Shown here piece by piece: positions 1-8,318 of a DNA stretch of 35,522 nt. The DNA is from an uncultured Rhizobiaceae group bacterium (GTDB lineage Bacteria; Pseudomonadota; Alphaproteobacteria; Rhizobiales; Rhizobiaceae): assembly GCA_937944165.1 (NCBI GenBank), contig CALDZF010000191.1:1-35522 (forward strand). The letters are read 5' to 3'. The position numbers and the translations under genes are program-made. Numbering within the stretch: position 1 is the stretch's first letter; each line of letters starts with the position of its first letter. The notes under the pieces are model-generated. The model was given only the letters and a program-made list of their open reading frames with translations, was not told the DNA's origin and searched no databases.

Positions 1-19
1 GAAGGCTTTAGTTCTTTTG

Positions 20-625
20 TCATCCAGATGAATTGGCGCTTTGAAGTGCATCTTCAATGATTGGCATGAGTCTTTGTGCCAAATCCCGTGCATGAACTGG
101 CCCCACGTGTTTATAAATGATGCGGCCTTCATGGTTGACGATAAAAGTTTCTGGAACCCCATAAACACCCCATTCAATCGAGGCGCGGCCTGAACGATCT
201 ACCCCAACCACATCATAGGGGTTGCCCAGTTCTGCCAGAAACCCAAGCGCGTTGCGGTTGCTATCCTTATGATTAATGCCAACCATCTGCAAGCGACTAT
301 CATTGCCAAGCTCAACGATTTGAGGATGTTCCTGCCTGCAAGGCACGCACCAGGATGCAAAGACGTTTACGATGGATATTTTATCCTTGAACATATCCTG
401 CGTCATGCCCGGGATTTGTTTTCCAGCTTTGCTTAAGCCTTTGAGTTCCGGCACGCCAAGATTTGGAGCGGGTTTATCCAATAGTGCGGAAGGAAGCGCT
501 GAAACATTGCGTCCCTCCGTTGAGAGCAGGGAATAGCTAGCCCCCGCAATGCCTAAAAATATGAAAAGCGGTAAGATGGAAGTCCAGATTCGGGTCTTTG
601 GATTTTGTTCTGTTTCTTCAGTCAT
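20..625 (-). CDS. ccmG: Thiol:disulfide interchange protein CcmG/DsbE
   Basis: Periplasmic membrane-anchored thioredoxin-like protein that keeps apocytochrome c cysteines or the CcmH thiols reduced during c-type cytochrome maturation. From the chosen ATG the protein is 201 aa, with an N-terminal membrane anchor (about residues 13-35) and a thioredoxin fold containing the redox motif WCVPC (C93 and C96) and the cis-Pro loop GVPETF. The frame also opens at a TTG at 658, which would add 11 residues, but the ATG at 625 overlaps the ccmD stop by 8 nt, as expected in this operon, and is preceded by an AGGG sequence. It is the last gene of the ccmABCDG cluster in this window; ccmE, ccmF and ccmH are not here. 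The family assignment is secure. Confidence 0.93.
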   Translation of the reverse strand: MTEETEQNPKTRIWTSILPLFIFLGIAGASYSLLSTEGRNVSALPSALLDKPAPNLGVPELKGLSKAGKQIPGMTQDMFKDKISIVNVFASWCVPCRQEHPQIVELGNDSRLQMVGINHKDSNRNALGFLAELGNPYDVVGVDRSGRASIEWGVYGVPETFIVNHEGRIIYKHVGPVHARDLAQRLMPIIEDALQSANSSG

Positions 626-779
626 GTTTTGCCCTGCGCTTAATGCCTGCTTCTTCAAGGCGCTTTAATTCCTGCTTGCGTGATTTATGTTGCGCAATGA
701 TGAAGACTGTCATGCCAAGAATAGCAATGAAACTGATGATATAAGAGGGAATGATAAAACTTGCGTGTTCGCCAAACAT
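618..779 (-). CDS. ccmD: Heme exporter protein CcmD (small)
   Basis: A 53-residue protein too short for ordinary ORF cutoffs. It starts MFGEHASFIIPSYI, has one hydrophobic segment (about residues 8-29) and then a basic, charged tail (KSRKQELKRLEEAGIKRR). This is the usual CcmD plan: one membrane helix plus a cytoplasmic helical tail. CcmD stabilises CcmC-CcmE and is needed to release holo-CcmE from the CcmABC complex. Its ATG overlaps the ccmC stop by one base (TAATG), and its stop overlaps the ccmG start by 8 nt, which argues strongly for translational coupling. CcmD proteins are poorly conserved in sequence, so the call rests on size, topology and position between ccmC and ccmG. Confidence 0.88.
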   Translation of the reverse strand: MFGEHASFIIPSYIISFIAILGMTVFIIAQHKSRKQELKRLEEAGIKRRAKHD

Positions 780-1540
780 TATGCTTCTCCTGTTTTCGGT
801 TTTCTTGCCACTTGCATCTTTAAAGTGCGAATACGGCGAGAGAGTACTTCATTGCGCATGGACATCATGTGAAGTGTGAAGAAGATTGCCATATAGGCGA
901 GTGCCATGATGAGAAGTGGATATAAAAATTCAGGCCCCATTGCAGGACGATCAAAGCGTGAAACACTTGCAGGTTGGTGAAGAGTATTCCACCAATCGAC
1001 TGAAAACTTGATGATTGGAATAATCGCAAAACCTGTAAGCGTCATAACCGCTAATGGAAGGGCAGCTTCGGAAGGTTCGTCAAAGGCTTTTGCTAAAGCA
1101 ATCAGACCTAGATAGATAATAAGCAGCACCAGTACAGAGGTCATGCGCGCATCCCACTCCCACCAAGTGCCCCACATGGGTTTGCCCCAAAGCGAGCCAG
1201 TAGCAAGAGCAAGTATAGTGAACATGGCACCAAGCGGGGCGGCCGATCTGAGCGAGACATCTGCCAGTGGATGACGCCATACAATCGTGCCGATGGCTGA
1301 AATGCTCATAACGGAATAAGACATCATCGCAAGCCATGCGGCGGGTACATGAATAAACATGATAAGAACTGTATAACCCTGTTGATAATCTTCTGGTGCG
1401 TTTAAAGACATCCAAAGGCCAACGGCGAGTAATATAAAAGTAATAATCGCAAGGATGGGAATTGCCTTGTTGGCAAAACCCATGAAGCGGGTCGGATTGG
1501 CAAATGCCCAAATGGAGGGTTTGATTGTTTCGGTTGTCAT
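779..1540 (-). CDS. ccmC: Heme exporter / heme lyase component CcmC
   Basis: A 253-aa polytopic inner-membrane protein with six predicted membrane helices and the tryptophan-rich heme-handling motif WGTWWEWDAR (about residues 123-132). Histidines H64 and H188 sit in the flanking periplasmic loops where axial heme ligands are expected. CcmC binds heme at the periplasmic face and hands it to CcmE. It follows ccmB after a 32-nt gap and overlaps ccmD by one base. Length and motif match the family well. Confidence 0.95.
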   Translation of the reverse strand: MTTETIKPSIWAFANPTRFMGFANKAIPILAIITFILLAVGLWMSLNAPEDYQQGYTVLIMFIHVPAAWLAMMSYSVMSISAIGTIVWRHPLADVSLRSAAPLGAMFTILALATGSLWGKPMWGTWWEWDARMTSVLVLLIIYLGLIALAKAFDEPSEAALPLAVMTLTGFAIIPIIKFSVDWWNTLHQPASVSRFDRPAMGPEFLYPLLIMALAYMAIFFTLHMMSMRNEVLSRRIRTLKMQVARKPKTGEA

Positions 1541-1572
1541 AAAATCTATCTAAACTTTCAAAATGTCAGAAT

Positions 1573-2232
1573 TCAGTCGGCAGAATGCCGCAGCATCACA
1601 CTGGCCGCAAGAGGGCCTATCACAGATGTGAAAAGAGTTATGGCGCAAACAAACAAAAATGGCGAGGTAAAAGGTGCAGGGTCTTCTAGTGCGCCAGTAA
1701 TGGCGGCAACCCCGAAGATTAAAATCGGAATGACCAGCGGCAAAACGAGCACTGATATCAACATGCCGCCGCGCGGGAGCTTCACCGATACCGCCGCGCC
1801 TACTGTGCCGATGAAAGCAATGGCAGGTGTTCCAGCTAAAAGGGTTATCATTGTAGCGCCAATGCCCAGCGGAGAAAGATTTAGCATAATGCCAAACAGT
1901 GGTGTTGCCAGCACCAGCGGTAATCCGGTCATTAGCCAATGTGCTATCGCTTTAATAAAAATCGTAATAGCAAGCGGATGGGGTTGCATGACCAGTAAAT
2001 CAAGTGAGCCGTCTTCACGCTCCTGGGCAAATAATCTATCCAGCCCCAGAAGGCTTGCCAGCAATGCGCCGATCCAAAGAACGGCAGGGGCAAGATGGGT
2101 TAGAAGTTTTGTATCTGGCCCGACTGCGAAGGGAAAAACGCTGACCACTGCCAGAAAAAACAAAACACCTGTCAAAGCACCACCGCCTGCACGAATGCTT
2201 AATAGGATTTCACGTTTTAGAAGGGCGAACAT
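1573..2232 (-). CDS. ccmB: Heme exporter permease CcmB
   Basis: Membrane subunit of the CcmAB ABC transporter that drives release of heme-loaded CcmE. The protein is 219 aa from the ATG at 2232 (start MFALLKREI) and has about six hydrophobic segments. The open frame continues upstream to 2283, but that would overlap ccmA and add a charged 17-residue extension not expected for CcmB. The ATG at 2232 has a GGAAGG sequence a few bases upstream and lies 10 nt after the ccmA stop, so it was chosen. Confidence 0.92.
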   Translation of the reverse strand: MFALLKREILLSIRAGGGALTGVLFFLAVVSVFPFAVGPDTKLLTHLAPAVLWIGALLASLLGLDRLFAQEREDGSLDLLVMQPHPLAITIFIKAIAHWLMTGLPLVLATPLFGIMLNLSPLGIGATMITLLAGTPAIAFIGTVGAAVSVKLPRGGMLISVLVLPLVIPILIFGVAAITGALEDPAPFTSPFLFVCAITLFTSVIGPLAASVMLRHSAD

Positions 2233-2242
2233 GCTCAATTCT

Positions 2243-2851
2243 TTACCTTCCAATCTCAAGCGTCTTTTCAGTTTCAATACCAAGCGGCAAATGCGTTGCG
2301 GCGATTAATATTCCACCGCCTGCACAAAATGCCTTGCAGAGATTAGTAAACATTTTAACGGAATGGGCATCCAGTCCTGCGGTGGGTTCATCGACAATCC
2401 AGATGGGGCGGTCTGAAACCAGAAGTCGTGCGATGGATACGCGGCGTTTCATGCCTGCGGATAGATAGCTGAAGGGAAGGTCAATTGTGTGTGCGAGATC
2501 AACTTCGTCCAATGCTTCTTCAATGGTCATATCCGCATTGCCGCAAAACTTTTGCCAGAAATCCAGATTTTCCCGCACTGTTAGCGCTGGTTTCATGCCG
2601 TTTTGATGGCCCAGATAATGGCAATATTCACGCATCTCGCCTTCAAATTGCTTGCCTGTTTCATCAAGTAGTTTTACTGAACCTGCATTTAAAGGCAGAA
2701 GTCCTGCGATGCCTCTGAGTGTTGTTGATTTGCCCGAGCCGTTTTCTCCGGTCACGATTAGGGCTTCTCCTGCTTGCAATTTAAAAGAGATGTCGGAGAC
2801 AATTGCCTGGCTGGCGCGGGTTAATCCCAAATTTTTGATAATGAGTTTCAT
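2243..2851 (-). CDS. ccmA: Heme exporter ATP-binding protein CcmA
   Basis: ABC ATPase of 202 aa, the normal size for CcmA. It has the Walker A motif GENGSGKS (residues 35-42), the signature LSAGMKRRVSIARL, and the Walker B with D-loop IWIVDEPTAGLD. It powers the CcmABCD complex, which frees holo-CcmE from CcmC. It is the first gene of the minus-strand ccm cluster, so the cluster promoter must lie in the 188-nt divergent region shared with acnA. Confidence 0.95.
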   Translation of the reverse strand: MKLIIKNLGLTRASQAIVSDISFKLQAGEALIVTGENGSGKSTTLRGIAGLLPLNAGSVKLLDETGKQFEGEMREYCHYLGHQNGMKPALTVRENLDFWQKFCGNADMTIEEALDEVDLAHTIDLPFSYLSAGMKRRVSIARLLVSDRPIWIVDEPTAGLDAHSVKMFTNLCKAFCAGGGILIAATHLPLGIETEKTLEIGR

Positions 2852-2931
2852 GACAGTCTTCTAGCGGGAAAGTTGCAAATCGAAAAGTCATGATTTGTTT
2901 TTCATTTAACTGGTTTATACCTTTACACTTT

Positions 2932-2960
2932 TTGACCTATTCACAATTTGGTTTTTTACA
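2932..2960 (+). promoter_or_regulatory. Candidate sigma70-type promoter for acnA
   Basis: TTGACC (2932-2937), then a 17-nt spacer and TTTACA (2955-2960), in the divergent ccmA-acnA gap. It would give a 5' leader of about 70 nt. A second A/T-rich hexamer, TATAAC at 2963-2968, lies just downstream and could be an alternative -10. This is a pattern match only. Confidence 0.35.
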
Positions 2961-3039
2961 TCTATAACCTGCCCTTGAGAGTGGGCATCTTTATGATGTT
3001 GCACATAAATGTATTCGCAAACTTCAAGAAAGATGCTTC

Positions 3040-5739
3040 ATGTTGAATTCCCTCGACAGTTTCAAATGTAAATCAATCATGACCGTGAACGGTAAGGAAT
3101 TTACATATTACTCCCTCGCAAAAGCAGAAGAAAACGGCCTTACAGGCATTTCCAAACTACCTTTCTCTTTAAAAGTGCTATTAGAAAACTTGCTTCGTTT
3201 TGAAGATGGTCGTTCTGTTACCAAAGAAAATATCTCAGCAGTTGCTGACTGGTTAAACACAAAAGGTTCTGCTGAAACAGAAATCGCTTATCGTCCTGCA
3301 CGTGTTTTAATGCAGGATTTTACAGGTGTTCCTGCTGTTGTTGATTTGGCTGCGATGCGTGATGCTACAAAAAACCTTGGGGGAAATACGGAAGCGATTA
3401 ACCCGCAAGTGCCTTGCGATCTGGTGATTGACCACTCGGTAATGGTTGATTTCTTTGCCAATGAAAAAGCTTTTACTATGAATGTTGATCGTGAATATGA
3501 GCGTAACGGTGAACGCTACACATTCCTTAAGTGGGGTCAGGAAGCGTTTGAAAACTTCCGTGTGGTTCCTCCGGGCACGGGTATCTGTCACCAAGTAAAC
3601 CTTGAAAACCTTGCTCAGACCGTATGGACAAAAGAAATTGATGGTAAAACTGTTGCTTATCCTGACACACTTGTGGGTACAGATTCACACACAACTATGG
3701 TAAACGGTCTTTCTGTTCTGGGTTGGGGTGTTGGCGGCATCGAGGCTGAAGCTGCAATGCTTGGCCAACCGATTACCATGCTTGTTCCTGAAGTTATTGG
3801 CTTTGAACTAACAGGTGAAATGACAGAAGGTACAACGGCAACGGACTTGGTTCTAACTGTTGTAGAAATGCTTCGTCAAAAAGGTGTTGTTGGCAAATTT
3901 GTTGAATTTTATGGTTCTGGCCTTTCAAGCCTTTCTTTGGAAGATCAAGCAACAATTGCCAATATGGCGCCTGAATATGGTGCAACTTGTGGGTTCTTCC
4001 CGGTTGATGTTGATTCGATTAAGTACCTAAAAGACACTGGCCGTGAGCCTGATCGTGTTGCCCTTGTTGAAGCTTATGCAAAGGAGCAGGGCATGTGGCG
4101 CGATGATGATACGCCAAATCCGGTCTTCTCTTCGACGCTTTCGCTTAACATGGGTGATGTTGTTCCGTCTCTTTCAGGACCAAAGCGCCCACAAGACCGT
4201 GTTTCACTTGCTGGAGCTGATGTAGCTTTTGCTGGTGCTGCCAAAGAGATTAAGTCTGGTGCTATTGCTCAAAAGGGTGATGAGAAACGTTACGAAGTTG
4301 AAGGTTCAAACTATAAGATTGATGATGGTGATGTGGTAATTGCCGCGATTACCTCTTGTACAAACACTTCAAATCCGTCTGTGATGATTGGAGCTGGCCT
4401 GCTTGCACGTAATGCACGCGAAAAGGGTTTAAGCGTTAAGCCTTGGGTGAAGACATCTTTGGCGCCTGGTTCTCAAATTGTAACGGATTACCTAGAAAAA
4501 GCTAATCTTCAAGATGATTTGGATGCAATGGGCTTTAACCTTGTTGGTTACGGTTGTACGACTTGTATTGGTAACTCTGGCCCATTGCCTGAACCAATTT
4601 CAAACGCGATTAATAATAATGATGTTTTGGCTACTTCAGTGCTTTCTGGCAACCGTAACTTTGAAGGCCGTGTAAGCCCTGATTGTCGTGCGAACTATCT
4701 GGCTTCACCGCCATTGGTTGTTGCTTATGCGATTGCTGGCTCAATGCACATCGACATTACGAAAGAGCCATTGGGTCAAGATCAGGATGGTAATGATGTT
4801 TATTTGAAAGACATTTGGCCTTCAACAAAGGAAATTGCGGATCTTATTCGTACTTCCATTAATGAAGACATGTTCCACACACGCTACGGCAATGCTTTCA
4901 AAGGGGATGCTGGCTGGCAGGAAATTGAAGTTTCCGGTGGTGAGACTTACAATTGGTCAGAAAACTCAACCTACGTGCAAAACCCGCCTTACTTTGAGGG
5001 CATGAGCATGGAGCCTGATGCAATTGAAGATATTAAGTCTGCTCGTATTTTAGGCCTTTTTGCTGATTCAATTACAACTGATCACATTTCTCCTGCAGGT
5101 TCGTTTAAAGCGGATACGCCAGCAGGGGGGTATCTGACAGACCGTCAGGTGCGTCCGATTGACTTTAACTCATATGGTTCCCGTCGTGGTAACCACGAGA
5201 TTATGATGCGTGGTACTTTTGCCAACATCCGCATCAAGAACCAGATGTTGAGCGATGTTGAAGGTGGTTTCTCCAAGCATTACCCATCGGGTGATCAAGC
5301 GCCGATGTATGATGTGGCCATGCGCTACAAGGAAGAAGGCGTTCCGCTGGTTATCTTTGCAGGTAAAGAATATGGTACAGGCTCATCACGTGACTGGGCT
5401 GCCAAAGGCACGCGTCTTTTGGGTGTGAAAGCAGTTGTAACTGAAAGCTTTGAGCGTATTCACCGTTCTAACCTTATTGGTATGGGTGTTCTGCCACTTG
5501 TATTTACCAATGGTGATACATGGGAAGGCTTAGGTATGAAGGGGGATGAGCAGGTTTCGATTTCTGGTCTTACGGATTTGAAACCTCGCCAGAAGCTTAC
5601 GGCTGATATTACCTTTGCTGATGGCTCTCAGAAATCAATTGAGCTTCTCGTCCGTGTGGATACGGAGGATGAGCTTGATTACTATAAAGCGGGTGGTATC
5701 CTGCATTATGTGCTGCGTAACCTAAATCGGGCTGCATAA
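3040..5739 (+). CDS. acnA: Aconitate hydratase AcnA (IRP1-type)
   Basis: TCA-cycle and glyoxylate-cycle enzyme that interconverts citrate and isocitrate using a [4Fe-4S] cluster. The protein is 899 aa, the usual AcnA length. Cluster ligands are C440 (in SCTNTSNPS), C506 and C509 (in GYGCTTCIGNSG). The substrate-site signature TDSHTTMVNGL is at 214-224, and the swivel domain with GKEYGTGSSRDWAAKG is near the C-terminus. The start MLNSLDSFKC matches the conserved SLDSF opening of the family, with a purine-rich AAGAAAGA upstream. It is followed by a strong intrinsic terminator, so it is probably monocistronic. Confidence 0.98.
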   Translation: MLNSLDSFKCKSIMTVNGKEFTYYSLAKAEENGLTGISKLPFSLKVLLENLLRFEDGRSVTKENISAVADWLNTKGSAETEIAYRPARVLMQDFTGVPAVVDLAAMRDATKNLGGNTEAINPQVPCDLVIDHSVMVDFFANEKAFTMNVDREYERNGERYTFLKWGQEAFENFRVVPPGTGICHQVNLENLAQTVWTKEIDGKTVAYPDTLVGTDSHTTMVNGLSVLGWGVGGIEAEAAMLGQPITMLVPEVIGFELTGEMTEGTTATDLVLTVVEMLRQKGVVGKFVEFYGSGLSSLSLEDQATIANMAPEYGATCGFFPVDVDSIKYLKDTGREPDRVALVEAYAKEQGMWRDDDTPNPVFSSTLSLNMGDVVPSLSGPKRPQDRVSLAGADVAFAGAAKEIKSGAIAQKGDEKRYEVEGSNYKIDDGDVVIAAITSCTNTSNPSVMIGAGLLARNAREKGLSVKPWVKTSLAPGSQIVTDYLEKANLQDDLDAMGFNLVGYGCTTCIGNSGPLPEPISNAINNNDVLATSVLSGNRNFEGRVSPDCRANYLASPPLVVAYAIAGSMHIDITKEPLGQDQDGNDVYLKDIWPSTKEIADLIRTSINEDMFHTRYGNAFKGDAGWQEIEVSGGETYNWSENSTYVQNPPYFEGMSMEPDAIEDIKSARILGLFADSITTDHISPAGSFKADTPAGGYLTDRQVRPIDFNSYGSRRGNHEIMMRGTFANIRIKNQMLSDVEGGFSKHYPSGDQAPMYDVAMRYKEEGVPLVIFAGKEYGTGSSRDWAAKGTRLLGVKAVVTESFERIHRSNLIGMGVLPLVFTNGDTWEGLGMKGDEQVSISGLTDLKPRQKLTADITFADGSQKSIELLVRVDTEDELDYYKAGGILHYVLRNLNRAA

Positions 5740-5762
5740 CGTTAAATTTACCAAATATAACT

Positions 5763-5801
5763 AAAAAAACCGCCTATTTTTAAAAAAATAGGCGGTTTTT
5801 T
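5763..5801 (+). terminator. Rho-independent terminator of acnA
   Basis: Perfect inverted repeat: CCGCCTA (5770-5776) pairs with TAGGCGG (5789-5795). The stem is extended inside by T5/A5 and outside by an A run pairing with the T run at 5796-5801. It begins 24 nt after the acnA stop. The symmetric A and T flanks could let it work in both directions, but only acnA needs it here. Confidence 0.92.
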
Positions 5802-5929
5802 ATGTTTTGGTGCCATGATTGCATACGTGTAACTGACTTGTGAGTCGCTTTTGTCGGTATATTCCCATAAAAAGTGTGGTATCAGACTATGGCTAATATT
5901 TTAGTATTAGAGTTAATGGAGTAAGTTCT

Positions 5930-6679
5930 TTGCGCAAATTATTATTATCTGCGATGTTCGCTGCATCGACTTTGGGTTTGGGAATAACTCAATCCAATGC
6001 TATCGAGATTAACAAACCAAAAGGCGTAGTGGAGCTTTTCACCAGCCAAGGTTGTTATTCTTGTCCACCTGCTGATAAGCTTGTAGGTGAATATGCAAAA
6101 GGCAAAGATGTTTTAGCGCTTAGCTGGCATGTTGATTATTGGGATTATCTTGGCTGGAAGGATATTTTTGCTTCTCCAGAGAATACGCAACGTCAATATA
6201 GTTACGCCCGCGCTTTAAGAGAGCGCCAAGTTTATACGCCTCAAGCTGTAATCAATGGACGCACTCATGCAGTTGGATCTAACAAACGTGAAATCAATAA
6301 GTTGCTAAAACTAATGCAGGAATCAAACAGAGGCATGACAGTACCGATAGATGTTATTGTTTCTGGTGAAAGCATGAAGATTGCGGTAGCAAATAGTGAA
6401 CAAGCTAATGATGCGACGCTTTATATGGTCTTTTTTAATAAAGAACATGAAGTTAAAATCAAGCGTGGAGAAAACGGCGGTAAAACGCTTTCTTATCACA
6501 ACGTTGTTCATAGCTCACAAGCTTTGGGTATGATTAAGGCAAGTGGCTTTCAGACAGAATTTCCTATGGTTGAGATGAAAAAACGTGGTTTTGATGGTTC
6601 TGCATTAATCTTGCAGAAAAACGATAGCCAAGGAAACCCATCTGCTATCATTGGTGCAACCGTGATTACAGGTCTGTAA
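5930..6679 (+). CDS. Secreted thioredoxin-fold DUF1223 protein
   Basis: A 249-aa protein with a signal peptide (MRKLLLSAM... cleaved near SNA-IEI, residue 24). The mature domain has a thioredoxin-like opening, VVELFTSQGCYSCPPADK, with C42 and C45 forming a CxxC pair, then the HVDYWDYLGWKD motif typical of DUF1223. The start is a TTG with GGAG (5918-5921) at good spacing; no better ATG exists. DUF1223 is widespread in Rhizobiales and often sits beside acnA. The biochemical function is not established; a periplasmic redox role is inferred from the CxxC and the fold. Confidence 0.9.
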   Translation: MRKLLLSAMFAASTLGLGITQSNAIEINKPKGVVELFTSQGCYSCPPADKLVGEYAKGKDVLALSWHVDYWDYLGWKDIFASPENTQRQYSYARALRERQVYTPQAVINGRTHAVGSNKREINKLLKLMQESNRGMTVPIDVIVSGESMKIAVANSEQANDATLYMVFFNKEHEVKIKRGENGGKTLSYHNVVHSSQALGMIKASGFQTEFPMVEMKKRGFDGSALILQKNDSQGNPSAIIGATVITGL

Positions 6680-6752
6680 ATAAAATTTGTGATATTTATA
6701 TAATTGCCAGTCGTGAAAGTTCGGGAATGTAGTTTAGATTTTCAATCAGTGT

Positions 6753-6815
6753 GGTCCAGCTTTTGATGACCGGGGGCTGGGGGGGCTGAAAACCGGTAGA
6801 TCTTCAAGCTGGACC
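6753..6815. other. Nested intergenic hairpin (possible structured RNA)
   Basis: In the 326-nt gap between 6680 and 7005, GGTCCAGCTT (6753-6762) is the exact reverse complement of AAGCTGGACC (6806-6815). Inside it a second perfect pair, ACCGG (6769-6773) with CCGGT (6793-6797), encloses a loop very rich in G on the plus strand (two runs of 5 and 7 G) and C-rich on the minus strand. No T run follows directly on either strand, so it is not a standard terminator. The rest of the gap is AT-rich; I see no gene in it. Strand and function are unknown. Confidence 0.55.
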
Positions 6816-7005
6816 GTTTGAGGCAACACATATACGTTGCTTTGTAATAGCGGTAAGATGGTGAAAATATTAGGGCAATATTATGGTTTTTTGCTTAAGT
6901 AAGTTTTGAAAACATCAAATTTTGAGACTTTATTTTAGTTTCATTATCATTTTTTAATTGCGAAAAATACTTGCAAATAAACCCATTCATATCCATGATT
7001 AGCGT

Positions 7006-7371
7006 ATGTCTATACAAAGTAATATCGTTTCACTGCATTCAAGTTATCCTCAAAAAGCGCCAAAGCCTGTCGAGCAGGTTTCTTTTAATCGCCGCGATAT
7101 TGATACGCTGATGCAATTTTATAGCAAACGCGTTGGTACAGGTGAATGGCGTGATTATGCAATGGATATGTTAAAGGACAGCGCGGTTTTTTCTGTTTTC
7201 AAGCGTGCCAGTGAAGTTCCAATTTATACAGTACACAAAACGCCTAAACTTGCTAACAGACAAGGTGAATGGTCTTTACTCAATGCAAATGGTTTGATTT
7301 TAAAGCGCGGTAAGGATTTAAAGCAGGTTTTGAAAGTGCTTGATAAGAAGCCTAAATTAACTTCTTCCTGA
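7006..7371 (+). CDS. DUF2794 family protein
   Basis: Small 121-aa cytoplasmic protein of the alphaproteobacterial DUF2794 family. The recognisable core is FNRRDIDTLMQFYSKRVGTGEWRDYAMD (split here around residues 28-55), followed by PIYTVHKTPKL and the C-terminal LNANGLILKRGKDLKQVLKVLDKK. No signal peptide or membrane segment is present. The function is unknown; the family is highly conserved across Alphaproteobacteria and is usually a single gene. It is convergent with the Bax-inhibitor gene. Confidence 0.88.
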   Translation: MSIQSNIVSLHSSYPQKAPKPVEQVSFNRRDIDTLMQFYSKRVGTGEWRDYAMDMLKDSAVFSVFKRASEVPIYTVHKTPKLANRQGEWSLLNANGLILKRGKDLKQVLKVLDKKPKLTSS

Positions 7372-7390
7372 TTTTCAATAATAATAGATA

Positions 7391-7418
7391 AAAAAATGGC
7401 GCCCTGTTGGACGCCATT
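7391..7418 (-). terminator. Intrinsic terminator between convergent genes
   Basis: AATGGCG (7395-7401) pairs with CGCCATT (7412-7418) around a 10-nt loop. Read on the minus strand the stem is followed by a T run (the A run at 7391-7396), so it best serves the Bax-inhibitor gene ending at 7446. On the plus strand a weaker T stretch follows, and it may also stop DUF2794 transcripts. Confidence 0.75.
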
Positions 7419-7445
7419 CTTGAGTATTTTTGTAAGTAACAATTT

Positions 7446-8177
7446 TTATTCGCTGCTCATGAAGCCTAATAACTGCAAGATGTTTACGAACATACTTACG
7501 AAGCTACCATATAACATGAATGCACCGAAGATTGACTTGCGGCTTGCAACGCCTACTGCGTCACCAGCTGAATACATGTTTTTAATAATTTGTGTTTCCC
7601 ATGCAGTAATCGCTGCAACAAGAAGGACAAATGCTGCACTTACAAACATTGAGAACCCAATGCTGCCAACAAAGAAGATGTTAACAAGTGCTGCTACAAA
7701 AATGCCAATCAGAGCCATCGCAGCAAACTGGCCGATGCCAGAAAGGTTTTTCTTGGTTGTGTAGCCCAAGATGCTCATGCCACCAAACATAACGGCTGTT
7801 ATGCCGAATGCTTGAAAGACCAGATTAGGTTGAACTCCTAAATAGTATCCAACGATTGGGGTAATTGCTGCTGCCCAAAGTGCCGCATAAAGTGCAAACG
7901 CACCGTGTGCCATTGCTGAACTGCGTGAGTTCATAATGAAGTTAGGGCCAAACCAACCTACAGCAATCATCCCGATAAGAAATACCCAGCGCATGCCGTA
8001 AACTGTTTCCAGTGCTGCCTGGTTACTTGATATGGCCAGAACAGCAATTGCAGTACCTGCAATGCCCAGAGCCATGTAATTGTAAACACCAAGCATATAG
8101 GAACGCAAGCCAGCGTCATATTCAACACCAGCGCGACCTATCGATTGGTCCATTTGATTTTGTCTAAAGTCAGCCAT
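7446..8177 (-). CDS. Bax inhibitor-1 / YccA family membrane protein
   Basis: A 243-aa protein with seven hydrophobic segments and the Bax inhibitor-1 arrangement: a short N-terminal cytoplasmic part (MADFRQNQMDQSIGRAGVEYDAGLRSYM), then closely spaced helices and a last helix with the conserved LYGSFVSMFVNILQLLGF. Bacterial members are pH-sensitive calcium leak channels or modulators of FtsH (YccA). A GGAG ribosome site lies 8 nt before the ATG. The terminator at 7391-7418 ends the transcript. Confidence 0.92.
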   Translation of the reverse strand: MADFRQNQMDQSIGRAGVEYDAGLRSYMLGVYNYMALGIAGTAIAVLAISSNQAALETVYGMRWVFLIGMIAVGWFGPNFIMNSRSSAMAHGAFALYAALWAAAITPIVGYYLGVQPNLVFQAFGITAVMFGGMSILGYTTKKNLSGIGQFAAMALIGIFVAALVNIFFVGSIGFSMFVSAAFVLLVAAITAWETQIIKNMYSAGDAVGVASRKSIFGAFMLYGSFVSMFVNILQLLGFMSSE

Positions 8178-8283
8178 TCATTTTCTCCTGAAAAACTTGC
8201 CGAATAACCACCCATGCGGATGCTATCTTTAATATGAGGATTAATTGTAACATTCTCAAGGCCTAATTTTGCGTCAAAATGAC

Positions 8284-8300
8284 AAAAAACGATGTTTTTT
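8284..8300 (-). terminator. Weak AT-rich terminator candidate after ybbP
   Basis: AAAAAAC and GTTTTTT flank a 3-nt loop, 19 nt beyond the ybbP stop. The stem has little GC, so this is only a candidate. Confidence 0.35.
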
Positions 8301-8318
8301 ATTAATATTAGTTAATAA

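Noticed and set aside
626-658. Upstream TTG start of ccmG adding 11 residues
   Set aside because: It falls inside ccmD; the ATG at 625 gives the normal overlapping arrangement.
1628-2308. 226-codon open frame on the plus strand opposite ccmB
   Set aside because: It is the mirror frame of a conserved gene; its translation is low-complexity in Ser/Pro/Ala/Lys and matches no family.
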